Shown: piece after piece, positions 8,191 to 17,042 of the stretch
Layout of the letters: each line of letters starts with the position of its first letter
Position numbering within the stretch: the first letter of the stretch is position 1
Assembly: GCF_900108365.1 (NCBI RefSeq)
Contig: NZ_FNWQ01000009.1
Span: 31,410 to 95,409 of the forward strand
Direction: 5' to 3'
DNA length: 64,000 nucleotides
Origin: Chryseobacterium culicis
GTDB taxonomy: Bacteria > Bacteroidota > Bacteroidia > Flavobacteriales > Weeksellaceae
The notes under the pieces: generated by a model
Database searches by the model: none
What the model saw: the letters and a program-made list of their open reading frames with translations, nothing else
What the model was told of the DNA's origin: nothing
Position numbers and translations under genes: made by a program

Positions 8191-9525
8191 ATGTTAGAGA
8201 GTAGTTTTGGCGTCAATTTTTTCTTAAAAACGCCGTGGAAGAAAGGTGATTATCTTAGATTTGTTTATTTACGAATTACTGTAGATGGCATTTCTAAAGA
8301 AATTTCAACAAAGAGAAAATGGAGTGTTGAACGTTGGAATCAGAAAACTGAAAGAGCAGTAGGAACGAAAGAAGATACTAAGTCTTTAAATCATTTTTTA
8401 GATTCACTCATTTCGGGATTAAATAATTTCAGGACCAAATTAAGTAATAATTCTGAGTCTATAACGGCTGTTAAGCTTATCGAATATATCCAAGGTAAAT
8501 CATATCAGAAACCTAAAGTTTTAGAAGAGTTTCAAAAACATAATGAGGAAATGCTTAATTTGGTTATAGCTGGAGATTTTGCACGAGGAACTTATGATAG
8601 GTATGTCACCGCGAGATCACATGTAGAAGAGTTCATGCAATTTCAATATAATCGTAGTGACTTCGAATTTCGAGAGCTAAATTATAGCTTTGTAACGGAT
8701 TATGAATTTTATTTAAAGACAGTACGTGGGTGTTCAAATAATACAACCTTAAAATACATTGCCAATTTTAAGAAAATTGTACTCAGAGCCATTGCGAAAG
8801 ATATTATTCAAAAAGATCCCTTTATACTTTTTAAATCGAAAAAGAATAAGCTGGACAAACGGCCTTTAACGACAAAGGAACTTCAAAGATTAGAAGATAA
8901 AAAATTTGATTCAGAACGGCTGTCCATTGTACGAGATATTTTTGTTTTTCAATGTTATACAGGATTATCCTATATTGACGTAAAGCAATTGAGATACAGT
9001 GAAATCAAAGAAGATTCTGATGGAAGCTTTTGGATTATGTCTAATCGACAAAAATCAAAATCTCGGACTGATATACCTTTATTGGAAAAAGCTTTACTTA
9101 TAATGAAAAGATACCAAGGGCATCCTCAATGTCATGATTCAAATCTTGTACTGCCGGTTCGTTCAAATCAAAAAATGAATGAATATCTCAAAGAGATTGC
9201 TACTTTGTGTGGAATTTATTCTGAGCTTAATACTCATATGGCAAGAAGAACTTTTGCAAGTACTGTCACTCTCAAAAATGGAGTTCCTATAAACGTTGTT
9301 AAAGAATTAATGGGGCATCATTCGGTAACTCAAACGGAAGAATATGCATTGACAACTCAGGAATTAATTAATAGCGAGATGAATAACCTAAAGACGAAGC
9401 TACGGACTAATACTGAAGATAACTTATCCAATATCAATTTAAAAATGATTCTTGATGAAAGTGAAATTCAACTACTAGTAGATTATGAAAGACTAAAAAA
9501 TAAGATTTTAGGAGGTATAATTTGA
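8191..9525 (+). CDS. int: Tyrosine recombinase (ICE integrase, IntDOT-like)
   Basis: This 444-residue phage-integrase-family recombinase integrates and excises the element. The order is an N-terminal arm-binding domain (20-50), a SAM-like core-binding domain (about 115-210) and a catalytic domain (225-390). The catalytic residues visible are H349-x-x-R352 (HMARR), H376 (GHHS) and the nucleophile Y385 (EEYA). The first catalytic Arg is replaced by Ser in CYTGLSYID, as is known for the Bacteroides IntDOT group. The location next to tRNA-Ser and the distant tra operon support an ICE integrase. Confidence 0.92.
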   Translation: MLESSFGVNFFLKTPWKKGDYLRFVYLRITVDGISKEISTKRKWSVERWNQKTERAVGTKEDTKSLNHFLDSLISGLNNFRTKLSNNSESITAVKLIEYIQGKSYQKPKVLEEFQKHNEEMLNLVIAGDFARGTYDRYVTARSHVEEFMQFQYNRSDFEFRELNYSFVTDYEFYLKTVRGCSNNTTLKYIANFKKIVLRAIAKDIIQKDPFILFKSKKNKLDKRPLTTKELQRLEDKKFDSERLSIVRDIFVFQCYTGLSYIDVKQLRYSEIKEDSDGSFWIMSNRQKSKSRTDIPLLEKALLIMKRYQGHPQCHDSNLVLPVRSNQKMNEYLKEIATLCGIYSELNTHMARRTFASTVTLKNGVPINVVKELMGHHSVTQTEEYALTTQELINSEMNNLKTKLRTNTEDNLSNINLKMILDESEIQLLVDYERLKNKILGGII

Positions 9526-9540
9526 TATAATTATGAAAAT

Positions 9541-9572
9541 AAAAGGAAACTTTTAAAGTTTCCTTTTATTTT
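9541..9572. terminator. Bidirectional terminator between int and the next gene
   Basis: The stem AAAGGAAACTTT / AAAGTTTCCTTT with flanking A and T runs lies between the integrase stop and the convergent minus-strand gene. Its right side overlaps the last codons of that gene. Confidence 0.8.
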
Positions 9573-9841
9573 ATCATCACATAACTTTTGACACCTGGAT
9601 GGTAGGATGGAGTATATTTGAAATAACCAAATTCTTGTAATTCTTTAAAATATTTGTGATACGTAGGATGAGTTTTAATATGAGAATACTTCATTAGCCT
9701 ACTTCTGCTAACAAATATTTTTTTCTTCTTTTTTTGGTGTAGCCCAAGATATATAATTGCGGTCATCAGTGCAATGTGAACGGATGTTAGCCTTTCGTCT
9801 GATGAAAATTTTTTAAGTAGATTTACCCAATGTTCATTCAT
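9566..9841 (-). CDS. Small winged-helix-like hypothetical protein
   Basis: This basic 91-residue protein has a pattern suggestive of a winged helix: an SVHIALMTAIIYLG helix, a KIFVSRSRLMKYSHIKTHPTY recognition-like segment, a KYFKELQEFGYFKY helix and a final beta hairpin. Similar small genes accompany helix-turn-helix excisionase-like genes in Bacteroidota elements. It lies two bases downstream of the next gene on the same strand, so the two are probably co-transcribed. A role in controlling replication or excision is inference. Confidence 0.6.
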   Translation of the reverse strand: MNEHWVNLLKKFSSDERLTSVHIALMTAIIYLGLHQKKKKKIFVSRSRLMKYSHIKTHPTYHKYFKELQEFGYFKYTPSYHPGVKSYVMIK

Positions 9842-9843
9842 AA

Positions 9844-10113
9844 TTAATCATTTTCAAATAAACGCTTTAAATCTGTACTGTTATAATAATATGATCCCAT
9901 TATTTTTTTTGATCTTATTTTACTATTAATTCGCAAATTCTGTAAAGTAGCTGGAGAGATTTCTAAAATTTTTCTTACCGCCTTACTTCGTAACCATTCC
10001 CAATTTGTATTTTTTTTTTCATTGTGAATAGAACTGTTTGTGATCAGATATTTTATTTCTGAAATTAATTCATTCTTTAAGTTTTCTAAATCTTGTTTTG
10101 TTATATTTTCCAT
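9844..10113 (-). CDS. Helix-turn-helix (MerR/excisionase-like) protein
   Basis: The frame is open to an ATG at 10194, but the ATG at 10113 (MENITKQDLENL) matches the usual start of this family, giving 89 residues. The coiled N terminus is followed by WEWLRSKAVRKILEISPATLQNLRI, a helix-turn-helix of the HTH_17/excisionase kind, and a SYYYNSTDLKRLFE wing. In Bacteroidota conjugative elements such genes act in excision or regulation. It lies next to int on the opposite strand. The start choice is uncertain; the family is fairly sure. Confidence 0.7.
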   Translation of the reverse strand: MENITKQDLENLKNELISEIKYLITNSSIHNEKKNTNWEWLRSKAVRKILEISPATLQNLRINSKIRSKKIMGSYYYNSTDLKRLFEND

Positions 10114-10490
10114 AGGATTTAATTTTATTATGTCAAATTTGAGCAGATTACTCAATGTGTTTTGTTTATTTGATTTATTAGCTTGTTTTGGCATTACTTG
10201 TCATTGAGATTTATAAATGTATTGTATATAGATTCTAAATATATTTTCTCAATAAACCAGTAAAAAGGCAGTTAAGGTATTTTTGCTAACCGTCCCATTA
10301 TCCCACCAAAAGACTACGGCATAAATGGTTTGCTCCCTAATGGTGCCCTCCAATTATCCTTTTAGTTTTTACTCTTTGTCAACACTTCATATCTGCTTTC
10401 TTTTTTGCGGTTTTTCTTTTGAAAAATATTCAGCGAAGCCCAGGAGGGCTTTCAGAGAAAGAACGGAGAAGAGATTGAAAGCACATTACT

Positions 10491-10622
10491 AAAGGGACAT
10501 TAATAGAGCTGATTGGCAGAGTTTATACAAGAGCTTGGATGGGAAAGGATGGAGTAGCGCACGCAGGTCTGAACTTCCATACATCACAAATTAAATTATA
10601 CGGCAGTAATAAAAAGAACTGA
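10491..10622 (+). pseudogene. ssb: 3' fragment of ssb
   Basis: The frame reads KGTLIELIGRVYTRAW and then a segment matching residues of the intact ssb product at 48725-49135 (about residue 61 onward). It ends early in AACTGA because one extra A shifts the frame relative to the intact copy. The 5' half, including the start codon and most of the OB fold, is deleted. It cannot make a working single-strand-binding protein. Confidence 0.8.
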
Positions 10623-10752
10623 AAGTAGTATTACGTCCTCCAACAAAACAAGTAACAAGGATATTGGTTAACCTAGATCCAATGACAGTAATAATGATGA
10701 TCTCCAATTTTTATCAATCAAAAATATTTTATAACATTTTAATAACAATATC

Positions 10753-11012
10753 ATGACACATAATTCAAATTTTAATGACAGAACAGGAAAATATTCACTT
10801 TTCAGCGTAAAAGAAATAGCATGGCACAACTTAGGGAAGACTGTTGAAGAACATCCTACAAGTGGAGAAGTCATCAAATTTGCGGAGCTTGCCTATCAGG
10901 CGGAAAAATCTCCATTATTTACAAAAGCGATTGGTCTTATAGAATCGCAAGATGAACTCATAATGAGTGATTCAGAATTGCAAGTTCCTAACTACTTAGC
11001 CAATATTCGCAC
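10753..11012 (+). pseudogene. 5' fragment of a DUF932 gene
   Basis: The first 87 codons match the intact DUF932 protein at 49177-50250, starting with the same NFNDRTGKYS segment, with scattered replacements. At about 11012 the frame continues without a stop into transposase sequence (PLGWLYLTRVIDLFDRKVIG) and ends at a TAG (11074-11076). The hybrid frame of 107 codons is therefore a junction artefact and not a functional gene. Confidence 0.8.
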
Positions 11013-11439
11013 ACCTCTGGGTTGGCTGTATCTCACCAGAGTCATAGATTTGTTTGATAGAAAGGTCATAGGATAGTCATTAAGTGAAACGATGAAGGCT
11101 CAGGACACCCAGGTTGCTGCCTTGAAAATGCCACGGCTTCACCGTCCTTTACAGGATAATGATAGTTTAATTTTCCATGCGGACATACGGATACAGTATG
11201 CCTGCACATAATTTACATCAATAGTCGGAAAAAACATTACCCGAAGTATGAGCGGAAAAGGAAATTGTTATGATAATGTTGTAGCGGAGAGCTTTTTCAA
11301 GACCTTAAATACGGAATTTATTTATCAAAATAAATATGAAACTAGAGACCATGCCAAAAACTCTGTGTTTGAATATATAGAAACATTTTACAACAGTCAC
11401 AGAAGGCATTCGGCATTCGGAAATTTAACCATAAAATAG
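11013..11439 (+). mobile_element. IS3-family transposase OrfB remnant
   Basis: One reading frame encodes the C-terminal half of an IS3-type DDE (rve) transposase: LYLTRVIDLFDRKVIG, then SLSETMKAQD, then MSGKGNCYDNVVAESFF with the catalytic Glu, then YETRDHAKNSVFEYIETFY and HRRHSAFGNLTI. In-frame stops at 11074-11076 and near 11210 break it, and the HSDRG-like motif is damaged. The N-terminal half, OrfA and both terminal repeats are not visible. It is a dead fragment that marks where the ssb/DUF932 copy was interrupted. Confidence 0.85.
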
Positions 11440-11666
11440 TAAAAATTTAATGTCTAACCAATCTAAAATGTAGGATAAAGAGTATATAAATTTTGTCTCA
11501 AAAATAGTTACAAGTTCGTCAAAATTCTGTTATTATTTGAAGAACTACAAATGATGGAAAAACCTGCAATCATAGTCTATAAGAATGCAGGTAAAGTATC
11601 TTAATATCGTCGGGATTAATCTGATTGTTTATTAATTGAATCTGGATCCAAAGTGTTTTATTGTAA

Positions 11667-12560
11667 TTAATTTAAATTTTTATACTCAAGTGGTGACAGA
11701 CCTGTCTTCTGTTTAAAAAGGCGAGTAAAATGTTGAGGATACTTAAACCCCAGCTCATATGCAATCTCGCTAATCGATTTATTTACACTAAAAACTCTTT
11801 CCTTTGCTACATTTATTATTTTAAATTGAATATACTCCTGCGCTGTTTTTCCTGTTTCTCTTTTTATTAGGTCACCAAAATAATTTGGTGAAAGATTAAG
11901 TTCATCTGCACAGAATGAAACGGTAGGAATTCCTTGTTCTTTAGGTTTGTTTGAAGAGAAGTAATCGTTTAAAAGAGCTTCAAACTTTTCTACAATTCCC
12001 ATATTTACTGTTTCTCTGGTAATAAATTGTCGATCGTAGAACCTTGTGCAGTAGTTTAAAAATAGTTCAATAGCCGAAGTAATTACTGTTTTACTATGCT
12101 TATCTATAGACTGATTAAGCTCATGCTGAATTTGTCCAAAACATTCTAAAATAATTTTTCTTTCTTTCTCCGATAAATGTAATGCTTCATTTGTTTTGTA
12201 AGAAAAAAAACTAAAGGTGTCCATATGTTTTCCTAAAGCAGTATTATGAAGGAAGTCTGGGTGGAACAGCAGAGCAGTACCGGAAGGTTGATACATTTCA
12301 TTCCCTGTGACTTCAACAATTTGACCAGGAGCAAAGAAAACTAATGTTCCTTGTTGGTAATCGTAAGTATTGTTGCCATACTTAATGTCACCGCATTTTA
12401 CTTCTTTTAATATGATGCAGTAAACATTAAAGATCATTTTATAAGCGTGCCTAGGATCAGCTTTTGATAGATCTGTAATTGTAACTAAAGGATGTAATGT
12501 TTCGTTATTATTAAAATCATTATAGTCCTGAACTGTATTAAAATTAATTACTCGTTCCAT
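11667..12560 (-). CDS. AraC family transcriptional regulator
   Basis: The ATG at 12560 (MERVINFN) is preferred over the upstream ATG at 12608, because a perfect TAACTTTG box (minus strand, 12592-12599) would place the transcript start just before it. The product has a cupin-like effector domain (about residues 30-150, with YDYQQGTLVFFAPGQ) and a C-terminal double helix-turn-helix of AraC type (about 205-295, with ISEIAYELGFKYPQHFTRLFKQ and the closing GLSPLEYK). It is divergent from the cysteine desulfurase and shares an operator with it. I infer that it controls the five-site regulon in this window. The effector is unknown. Confidence 0.88.
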   Translation of the reverse strand: MERVINFNTVQDYNDFNNNETLHPLVTITDLSKADPRHAYKMIFNVYCIILKEVKCGDIKYGNNTYDYQQGTLVFFAPGQIVEVTGNEMYQPSGTALLFHPDFLHNTALGKHMDTFSFFSYKTNEALHLSEKERKIILECFGQIQHELNQSIDKHSKTVITSAIELFLNYCTRFYDRQFITRETVNMGIVEKFEALLNDYFSSNKPKEQGIPTVSFCADELNLSPNYFGDLIKRETGKTAQEYIQFKIINVAKERVFSVNKSISEIAYELGFKYPQHFTRLFKQKTGLSPLEYKNLN

Positions 12561-12630
12561 TTTTGTAGTATTTTTATAAAACAAAGTTATATTTTTATGC
12601 TTTATCATTCCTTTTTATAAATGATAATCC

Positions 12631-12656
12631 GTAATTATGGTACAAAATACCGTAAT
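12631..12656 (+). promoter_or_regulatory. Putative AraC operator, site A
   Basis: GTAAT at 12631 and GTAAT at 12652 form a direct repeat with a 21-base period, with TGGTAC between them. The site lies between the araC-type gene (start 71 bases away) and the cysteine desulfurase (start 82 bases from the second box). The first occurrence of a motif seen five times in this window. Confidence 0.75.
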
Positions 12657-12733
12657 ATATATACTTATTAGGCTAAGTGTTTGACGATTAGCATTTATTA
12701 TTGTCTTATTTTTACTTCCAATTTTTTATTTCA

Positions 12734-13870
12734 ATGGAAAATGATTTTGTTTATTTAGATTTTAATGCAACAACTCCTGTAGATCCTAGAGTGATTGATG
12801 AGATGAGTCCATATTTTAATAATTTTTATGCAAATTCAGGGAGCAGTCATTTATTCGGTATTGCTATAAATGAATCGGTTGAAAATGCACGAAAACAAAT
12901 TGCTGATCTTATCACTGCAAATATTAAAGAAATTATTTATACTTCAGGAGCAACCGAAGCAGTAAATCTTGCTTTGAAAGGCTTTGATGAAACTAATAAA
13001 AAACATATTATTACTGTAAAAACCGAACATAAAGCTGTTCTGGATACTTGCAGTTTTCTTGAAAATCGAGGTTTCAATATGTCTTATCTTGATGTGGACA
13101 GAGAGGGGCATATCGATCTTGATGAGCTGAGAAATGAGTTAAATGAAAAAACACTGATGGTTTGTGTAATGTATGTCAATAATGAAACAGGAATTATTCA
13201 TCCCATCAAAGAAATTGCGGACATTACTCGCCAAAACGGAAGTTTGTTTTTCTGTGATGCAACGCAGGCAATTGGAAAAATTCCTATTGCTGTTAAAGAA
13301 TTAGATATTGATTTGATGGCTTTCTCCGCACATAAATTTTACGGACCGAAAGGTATTGGAGCACTTTATATTTCTTCAAGGTTAAAGAAAGAACTAAACT
13401 CCCAAATCCAAGGTGGAGGACAGCAATTTAATTTAAGAAGCGGAACTTTGAATGTGCCGGGAATCATTGCAATGGGAAAAGCGGCTGAAATAGCGATGTT
13501 GGAAATGCAGGAAAATAGAATTCATATCGCCAAATTAAGAGATGAATTGGAAAATGCTCTGCTTGAAATTCCTGAAGTTTATATTAATGGTGATAAAAAT
13601 AACAGAATCTTCAATACCACAAATATTTGTTTCAAAGGAGTGAATTCTGAACAAATGATTTTATCTTTGGGAACGGTTTGTGTTTCCAGCGGTTCTGCCT
13701 GTAATGCAACGACTTCCAAACCTTCTCACGTTTTGAAAGCAATGGGTATAAATGATTCTGATGCACTTTCTTCAATACGATTTAGCTTAGGTAAATTCAA
13801 TACAAGATCAGATATAGAAATTGCTGTTGAGAAAATTAAAAAAATTGTTGCAAAACTTCGGGAGGTGTAA
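12734..13870 (+). CDS. NifS/IscS-like cysteine desulfurase
   Basis: This PLP enzyme takes sulfur from cysteine as a persulfide. The ATG at 12734 (MENDFVYLDFNATT) is the family start. Visible motifs are YLDFNATTPV, TSGATEAVNLAL, the PLP-lysine SAHKFYGPKG (about residue 200) and the catalytic loop SSGSACNA (about residue 322). No iscU or suf genes are adjacent. In Rhodobacter a NifS protein sulfurates molybdenum cofactor on XdhC; the neighbouring xdhC and two Mo hydroxylases make the same role likely here. It ends five bases from the convergent moaCB gene. Confidence 0.88.
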   Translation: MENDFVYLDFNATTPVDPRVIDEMSPYFNNFYANSGSSHLFGIAINESVENARKQIADLITANIKEIIYTSGATEAVNLALKGFDETNKKHIITVKTEHKAVLDTCSFLENRGFNMSYLDVDREGHIDLDELRNELNEKTLMVCVMYVNNETGIIHPIKEIADITRQNGSLFFCDATQAIGKIPIAVKELDIDLMAFSAHKFYGPKGIGALYISSRLKKELNSQIQGGGQQFNLRSGTLNVPGIIAMGKAAEIAMLEMQENRIHIAKLRDELENALLEIPEVYINGDKNNRIFNTTNICFKGVNSEQMILSLGTVCVSSGSACNATTSKPSHVLKAMGINDSDALSSIRFSLGKFNTRSDIEIAVEKIKKIVAKLREV

Positions 13871-13875
13871 TTTAC

Positions 13876-14784
13876 TTAGTGTCCATCACCTTTCTTCACC
13901 GAAAAAACGTGCAAGATCTGCGGAAATAATGCCTGAACATATTCTTTCACAGCACCTGCCGAACCAGGCAATGTCAAAATAAGCATATTATCTGAAAAGC
14001 CTGCAATACCTCTTGAAAGCATTGAGGTTTTTACGCGATCCTGTCCGTAATTTCTGGCGGTTTCCATAATTCCGGGAATTTCTTTTGTTATGAAAGGCAA
14101 AACCGCTTCAGGTGTTACATCTCGGTCGGATAAACCTGTTCCACCAGTGAAAATAAGCAAATCACAATTTTTATTTTTAAAAGATTCAATCTTTTCCTGA
14201 ATTGATAAAATGTCATCGGGAATAACGGAATAATCAATGGTACTGATGCCTTGTTTTTGAAGGGCTTCCACCAATATTTTACCGGATGAATCTTCTTTAA
14301 TGCCTTGAGAAACTGAATCGCTACACACCACAACTGCAGCGGTTAAATCAGTTACATCAATACTTTTCTGGTTGCTTTTTCCTCCTTTTTTTTCTAATAA
14401 ACGAATGTTTGCAATCTCCACATTTTTATCAATCGGCTTCAGCATATCGTAAATAACCAGTGAAGCGACTGATGCACCGTGCATTGCTTCAACTTCAACT
14501 CCGGTTTTATAAATGGTATGAACTTCAACTTTGATATGGATATTCATTTCATCAAAATCATAGTTTATCGCTGCAAATTCAACGGGAAGAGGATGACAAT
14601 CAGGAATCACATCACTGGTTTTCTTGATAGCCAGTAAAGCCGAAGCTCTCGCAAATTCAAGCACATTTCCTTTGGGCACCGTTCCGTTTTTTACTGCTTC
14701 AATCGTAGAAGCTGAAGATGTTTTAATGGTTGCACCTGCAATCGCCTTACGAAGTGTGAAAGTTTTAAAAGTAATATCTACCAT
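13876..14784 (-). CDS. moaCB: Bifunctional MoaC/MoaB (molybdopterin biosynthesis)
   Basis: The first half (about residues 1-145) is MoaC, which with MoaA forms cyclic pyranopterin phosphate: note SDVIPDCHPLP and the EVEAMHGASVAS segment. The second half (150-302) is MoaB/MogA-like, the molybdopterin adenylyltransferase: TAAVVVCSDSVSQG, IFTGGTGLSDRDVTPEA and LTLPGSAGAVKE. The ATG at 14784 (MVDITFKTF) is chosen because an earlier ATG at 14826 would overlap moaE by 38 bases. Such fusions are common in Bacteroidota. It is the last gene of the Moco operon. Confidence 0.92.
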   Translation of the reverse strand: MVDITFKTFTLRKAIAGATIKTSSASTIEAVKNGTVPKGNVLEFARASALLAIKKTSDVIPDCHPLPVEFAAINYDFDEMNIHIKVEVHTIYKTGVEVEAMHGASVASLVIYDMLKPIDKNVEIANIRLLEKKGGKSNQKSIDVTDLTAAVVVCSDSVSQGIKEDSSGKILVEALQKQGISTIDYSVIPDDILSIQEKIESFKNKNCDLLIFTGGTGLSDRDVTPEAVLPFITKEIPGIMETARNYGQDRVKTSMLSRGIAGFSDNMLILTLPGSAGAVKEYVQALFPQILHVFSVKKGDGH

Positions 14785-14788
14785 TTTT

Positions 14789-15226
14789 TTATTGATTGAT
14801 TTTCCATTGATGTGTTTCGTCCTCAAAAATTTCTTTACCCCAAATCGGAAGCTCAGATTTTATCCTTTCTACAACTTCATTACAAGCCAAAGTAGCGTTT
14901 TTTCTATGAGGTGAAGAAGTGAAAACAAAGAGACAAATTTCTCCTGTATTCACAACTCCAAGACTGTGATAAATATGCATACAAGTGAGTTCATATTTAA
15001 CAAAAATATCTTCTCTTATGGTGGTCATTTGATTTAAAGCCAATTCCTCATAAGCTGTATATTCTATAGCTTTTACTATTTTATCATCAATTTTATCGGC
15101 TCTGATTTGTCCTAAAAATATCTGATGGGCTCCGATTTCTGTTTTTGCAGAATGATGCGAAATACTTTCTGCAATAAACGTTGGTGAAATTGCCCCTTCT
15201 AAAAATATATTTTTGATTTTACTCAT
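14789..15226 (-). CDS. moaE: Molybdopterin synthase catalytic subunit
   Basis: MoaE puts two sulfurs into cyclic pyranopterin phosphate to give molybdopterin. The 145 residues include the HSLGVVNTGE motif, the FTSSPHRKNATLACNEVV segment and the active-site lysine region LPIWGKEIFED near the C terminus, followed by THQW. It overlaps the 3' end of moeB by eight bases and is followed at once by moaCB. Its partner MoaD is two genes upstream in the same operon. Confidence 0.92.
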   Translation of the reverse strand: MSKIKNIFLEGAISPTFIAESISHHSAKTEIGAHQIFLGQIRADKIDDKIVKAIEYTAYEELALNQMTTIREDIFVKYELTCMHIYHSLGVVNTGEICLFVFTSSPHRKNATLACNEVVERIKSELPIWGKEIFEDETHQWKINQ

Positions 15227-16328
15227 TCTTTAAATTTTTTAAGTGATTGATTCCGCCTTCCAAACTACTGATTTGATATTCTGAACTTAAATTTTCCTGT
15301 AGTAATTGAGCTCCCATCAGGCTTCTTTTTCCTGACTGACAAATCACAATGATATTTTTATGCTGAATTTCAAATATCTTTTCATTTAATTGAGATAAAG
15401 GTATTGATAAATAAGGTAAATCGATTTTTGGAAATTCATCCAATTCACGAACGTCAATAATTAAAGTGTCCGGAATTTTTGCTGACTCTAAAAATTCGGA
15501 AGATGAAATGATTTTCACATTATGATTATTGATTCCACAATGCTCTTCATAATTCATCAATTCAAATTCATCAATTGTAGAAGGGAAATTAGAGTTACTT
15601 TCAATCTCAATCGGAATATCATAAATCGCTGTCTGATAATCCAGCAAATCAATGCTCATTAATTTATTGGCTAAAGGTTTTCCTATTCCGGTGATTATTT
15701 TAATAGCTTCTGTAGCTTGCAATGTTCCGATAATTCCTGGCAAAACACCTAACACACCGGCTTCATTGCAATCGGGAACTTCATTGGGTTTCGGCGGCTG
15801 CGGGAAAAGATTTCTGTAGCTTGTTGTGACTCCTTCTTTATTTGGGATATTAAAAACTGCAATCTGACCTTCATATTGATAAATGGCACCAAAAATCAAT
15901 GTTTTTTTCATTATTCTGCAAGAGTCATCGATAAGATAACGTGTTGGAAAATTATCACTGCAATCTAAAACCAAATCATATTCATTGATGATTTTTACTG
16001 CATTTTTGGAGGTTATTTGCTCTGAAATGATGTTAATGAAAATATCGGGATTCATTAGACGGAGTCTTTTAGAAGCAACTTCAGTTTTTAGTTGACCAAT
16101 ATCTTCTGTTGTATACAAAACCTGTCGCTGGAGATTGCTTATTGAAACTACATCATGATCCACAATTCCAATAGTTCCTATTCCTGAAGCGGTAAGATAT
16201 TGCAAAACAGGGCAACCCAAACCTCCGGCGCCGATGACCAAAACACGAGCCGAAAGTAGTTTTTGCTGCGCTTCAATCCCGAATCCCCGCAGTTTTATTT
16301 GTCTGTCGTATCTATCTTTATTTAGCAT
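15219..16328 (-). CDS. moeB: MoeB/ThiF-type adenylyltransferase with rhodanese domain
   Basis: The E1-like domain (residues 1-245) activates the MoaD C terminus by adenylation: GAGGLGCPVLQYL nucleotide-binding loop, the N-x-x-R-Q (SNLQRQ) motif and the PDCNEAGVLG crossover segment. A rhodanese domain (about 265-369) follows with the persulfide Cys in VICQSGKRS. The fusion can therefore both adenylate and sulfurate MoaD, as in MOCS3/Uba4-like proteins. It starts two bases after moaD. Confidence 0.9.
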   Translation of the reverse strand: MLNKDRYDRQIKLRGFGIEAQQKLLSARVLVIGAGGLGCPVLQYLTASGIGTIGIVDHDVVSISNLQRQVLYTTEDIGQLKTEVASKRLRLMNPDIFINIISEQITSKNAVKIINEYDLVLDCSDNFPTRYLIDDSCRIMKKTLIFGAIYQYEGQIAVFNIPNKEGVTTSYRNLFPQPPKPNEVPDCNEAGVLGVLPGIIGTLQATEAIKIITGIGKPLANKLMSIDLLDYQTAIYDIPIEIESNSNFPSTIDEFELMNYEEHCGINNHNVKIISSSEFLESAKIPDTLIIDVRELDEFPKIDLPYLSIPLSQLNEKIFEIQHKNIIVICQSGKRSLMGAQLLQENLSSEYQISSLEGGINHLKNLKNE

Positions 16329-16329
16329 A

Positions 16330-16560
16330 TTATCCTCCGGAATAAGGTGGCATTAAAGCTACCATATCATTATTATTAAGTATTGTAATTTCAGAAATTA
16401 TTTTCTGATTAACGGCAACTCTCAGTTTTAAATCTTTTATGGATGGAAATTCCTGATAAATTTTATGTAACAATTCATCTGTTGTTTCAGCTTCCAGTTC
16501 AAAATTTGAGCCCGAAATTTCTTTCAATTTACCAAAAGTAATCACTTTAATATTTGCCAT
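16330..16560 (-). CDS. moaD: MoaD, molybdopterin synthase sulfur carrier
   Basis: This 76-residue beta-grasp protein ends in the required diglycine (PPYSGG), which is adenylated by MoeB and then thiocarboxylated. The MVALMPPYSGG tail and the overall length are typical of MoaD. It overlaps the preceding gene by one base and precedes moeB by one base. Confidence 0.92.
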   Translation of the reverse strand: MANIKVITFGKLKEISGSNFELEAETTDELLHKIYQEFPSIKDLKLRVAVNQKIISEITILNNNDMVALMPPYSGG

Positions 16561-17039
16561 TAGTCTACTTTTTTCAGTTGGATGGTCTTTAAATTCTTCA
16601 CATATCTTCTTCCTGTTGCAAAATCAGTGGGTGATAGAGTAGAAATCCCGTCATTCGGTCGGTCTTTTGCGTCAGTAATAATTAATGCAGTATCTCCAAC
16701 TGCTGTATTGAAAATCTCATTCCACGAGAAAACGACTTTGTAATTATCTTCTGCGATGCAAACGATATAATATTCGCTGAGTACTTTAGGCGATTTTTCT
16801 TTAAAGGCAACTTTAGATAAAACATCTCTCAACAAAACCCCATTGGCATTTTCGAGGGTCGATTTATACTCCTTTAAATGATTCGTTATTTTCAGACTTT
16901 TAATGTTGTGCTTCTGAAATGCTTTTAAATCATCCAACGTCATTACTTTTTTCTCATTATCTGGATTGATAATTTCAAAACTTTGTCCAAAAGACAAAAT
17001 TGAGGAAAAAATGAACATTATTACAGCTAAATTTTTCAT
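16560..17039 (-). CDS. Secreted SUOX-fold (molybdopterin-binding-like) protein
   Basis: A signal peptide (residues 1-18, ending in FGQ) precedes a single domain of 140 residues. Its LRDVLSKVAF segment and the closing ALIITDAKDRPND and RRYVKNLKTIQL resemble the sulfite-oxidase molybdopterin fold, but the Mo-ligating cysteine region is absent. Such short proteins are usually labelled molybdopterin-dependent oxidoreductases; I think a pterin-binding or structural role fits better. It sits inside the Moco operon between tauE and moaD, four bases after the former. Confidence 0.65.
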   Translation of the reverse strand: MKNLAVIMFIFSSILSFGQSFEIINPDNEKKVMTLDDLKAFQKHNIKSLKITNHLKEYKSTLENANGVLLRDVLSKVAFKEKSPKVLSEYYIVCIAEDNYKVVFSWNEIFNTAVGDTALIITDAKDRPNDGISTLSPTDFATGRRYVKNLKTIQLKKVD

Positions 17040-17042
17040 ATT

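Larger units (their letters stand above)
10257..11013 (+). repeat. Decayed copy of the ssb/DUF932 region (direct repeat, copy 1)
   Basis: This stretch lines up with 48461-49436 in the same orientation, first through a non-coding leader (including an almost unchanged block at 10306-10359), then through the ssb 3' half, then through the start of the DUF932 gene. About 205 bases covering the ssb start are missing here. The match breaks at about 11013, where transposase sequence begins. The copies differ by many substitutions, so the duplication is not recent. Confidence 0.85.
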
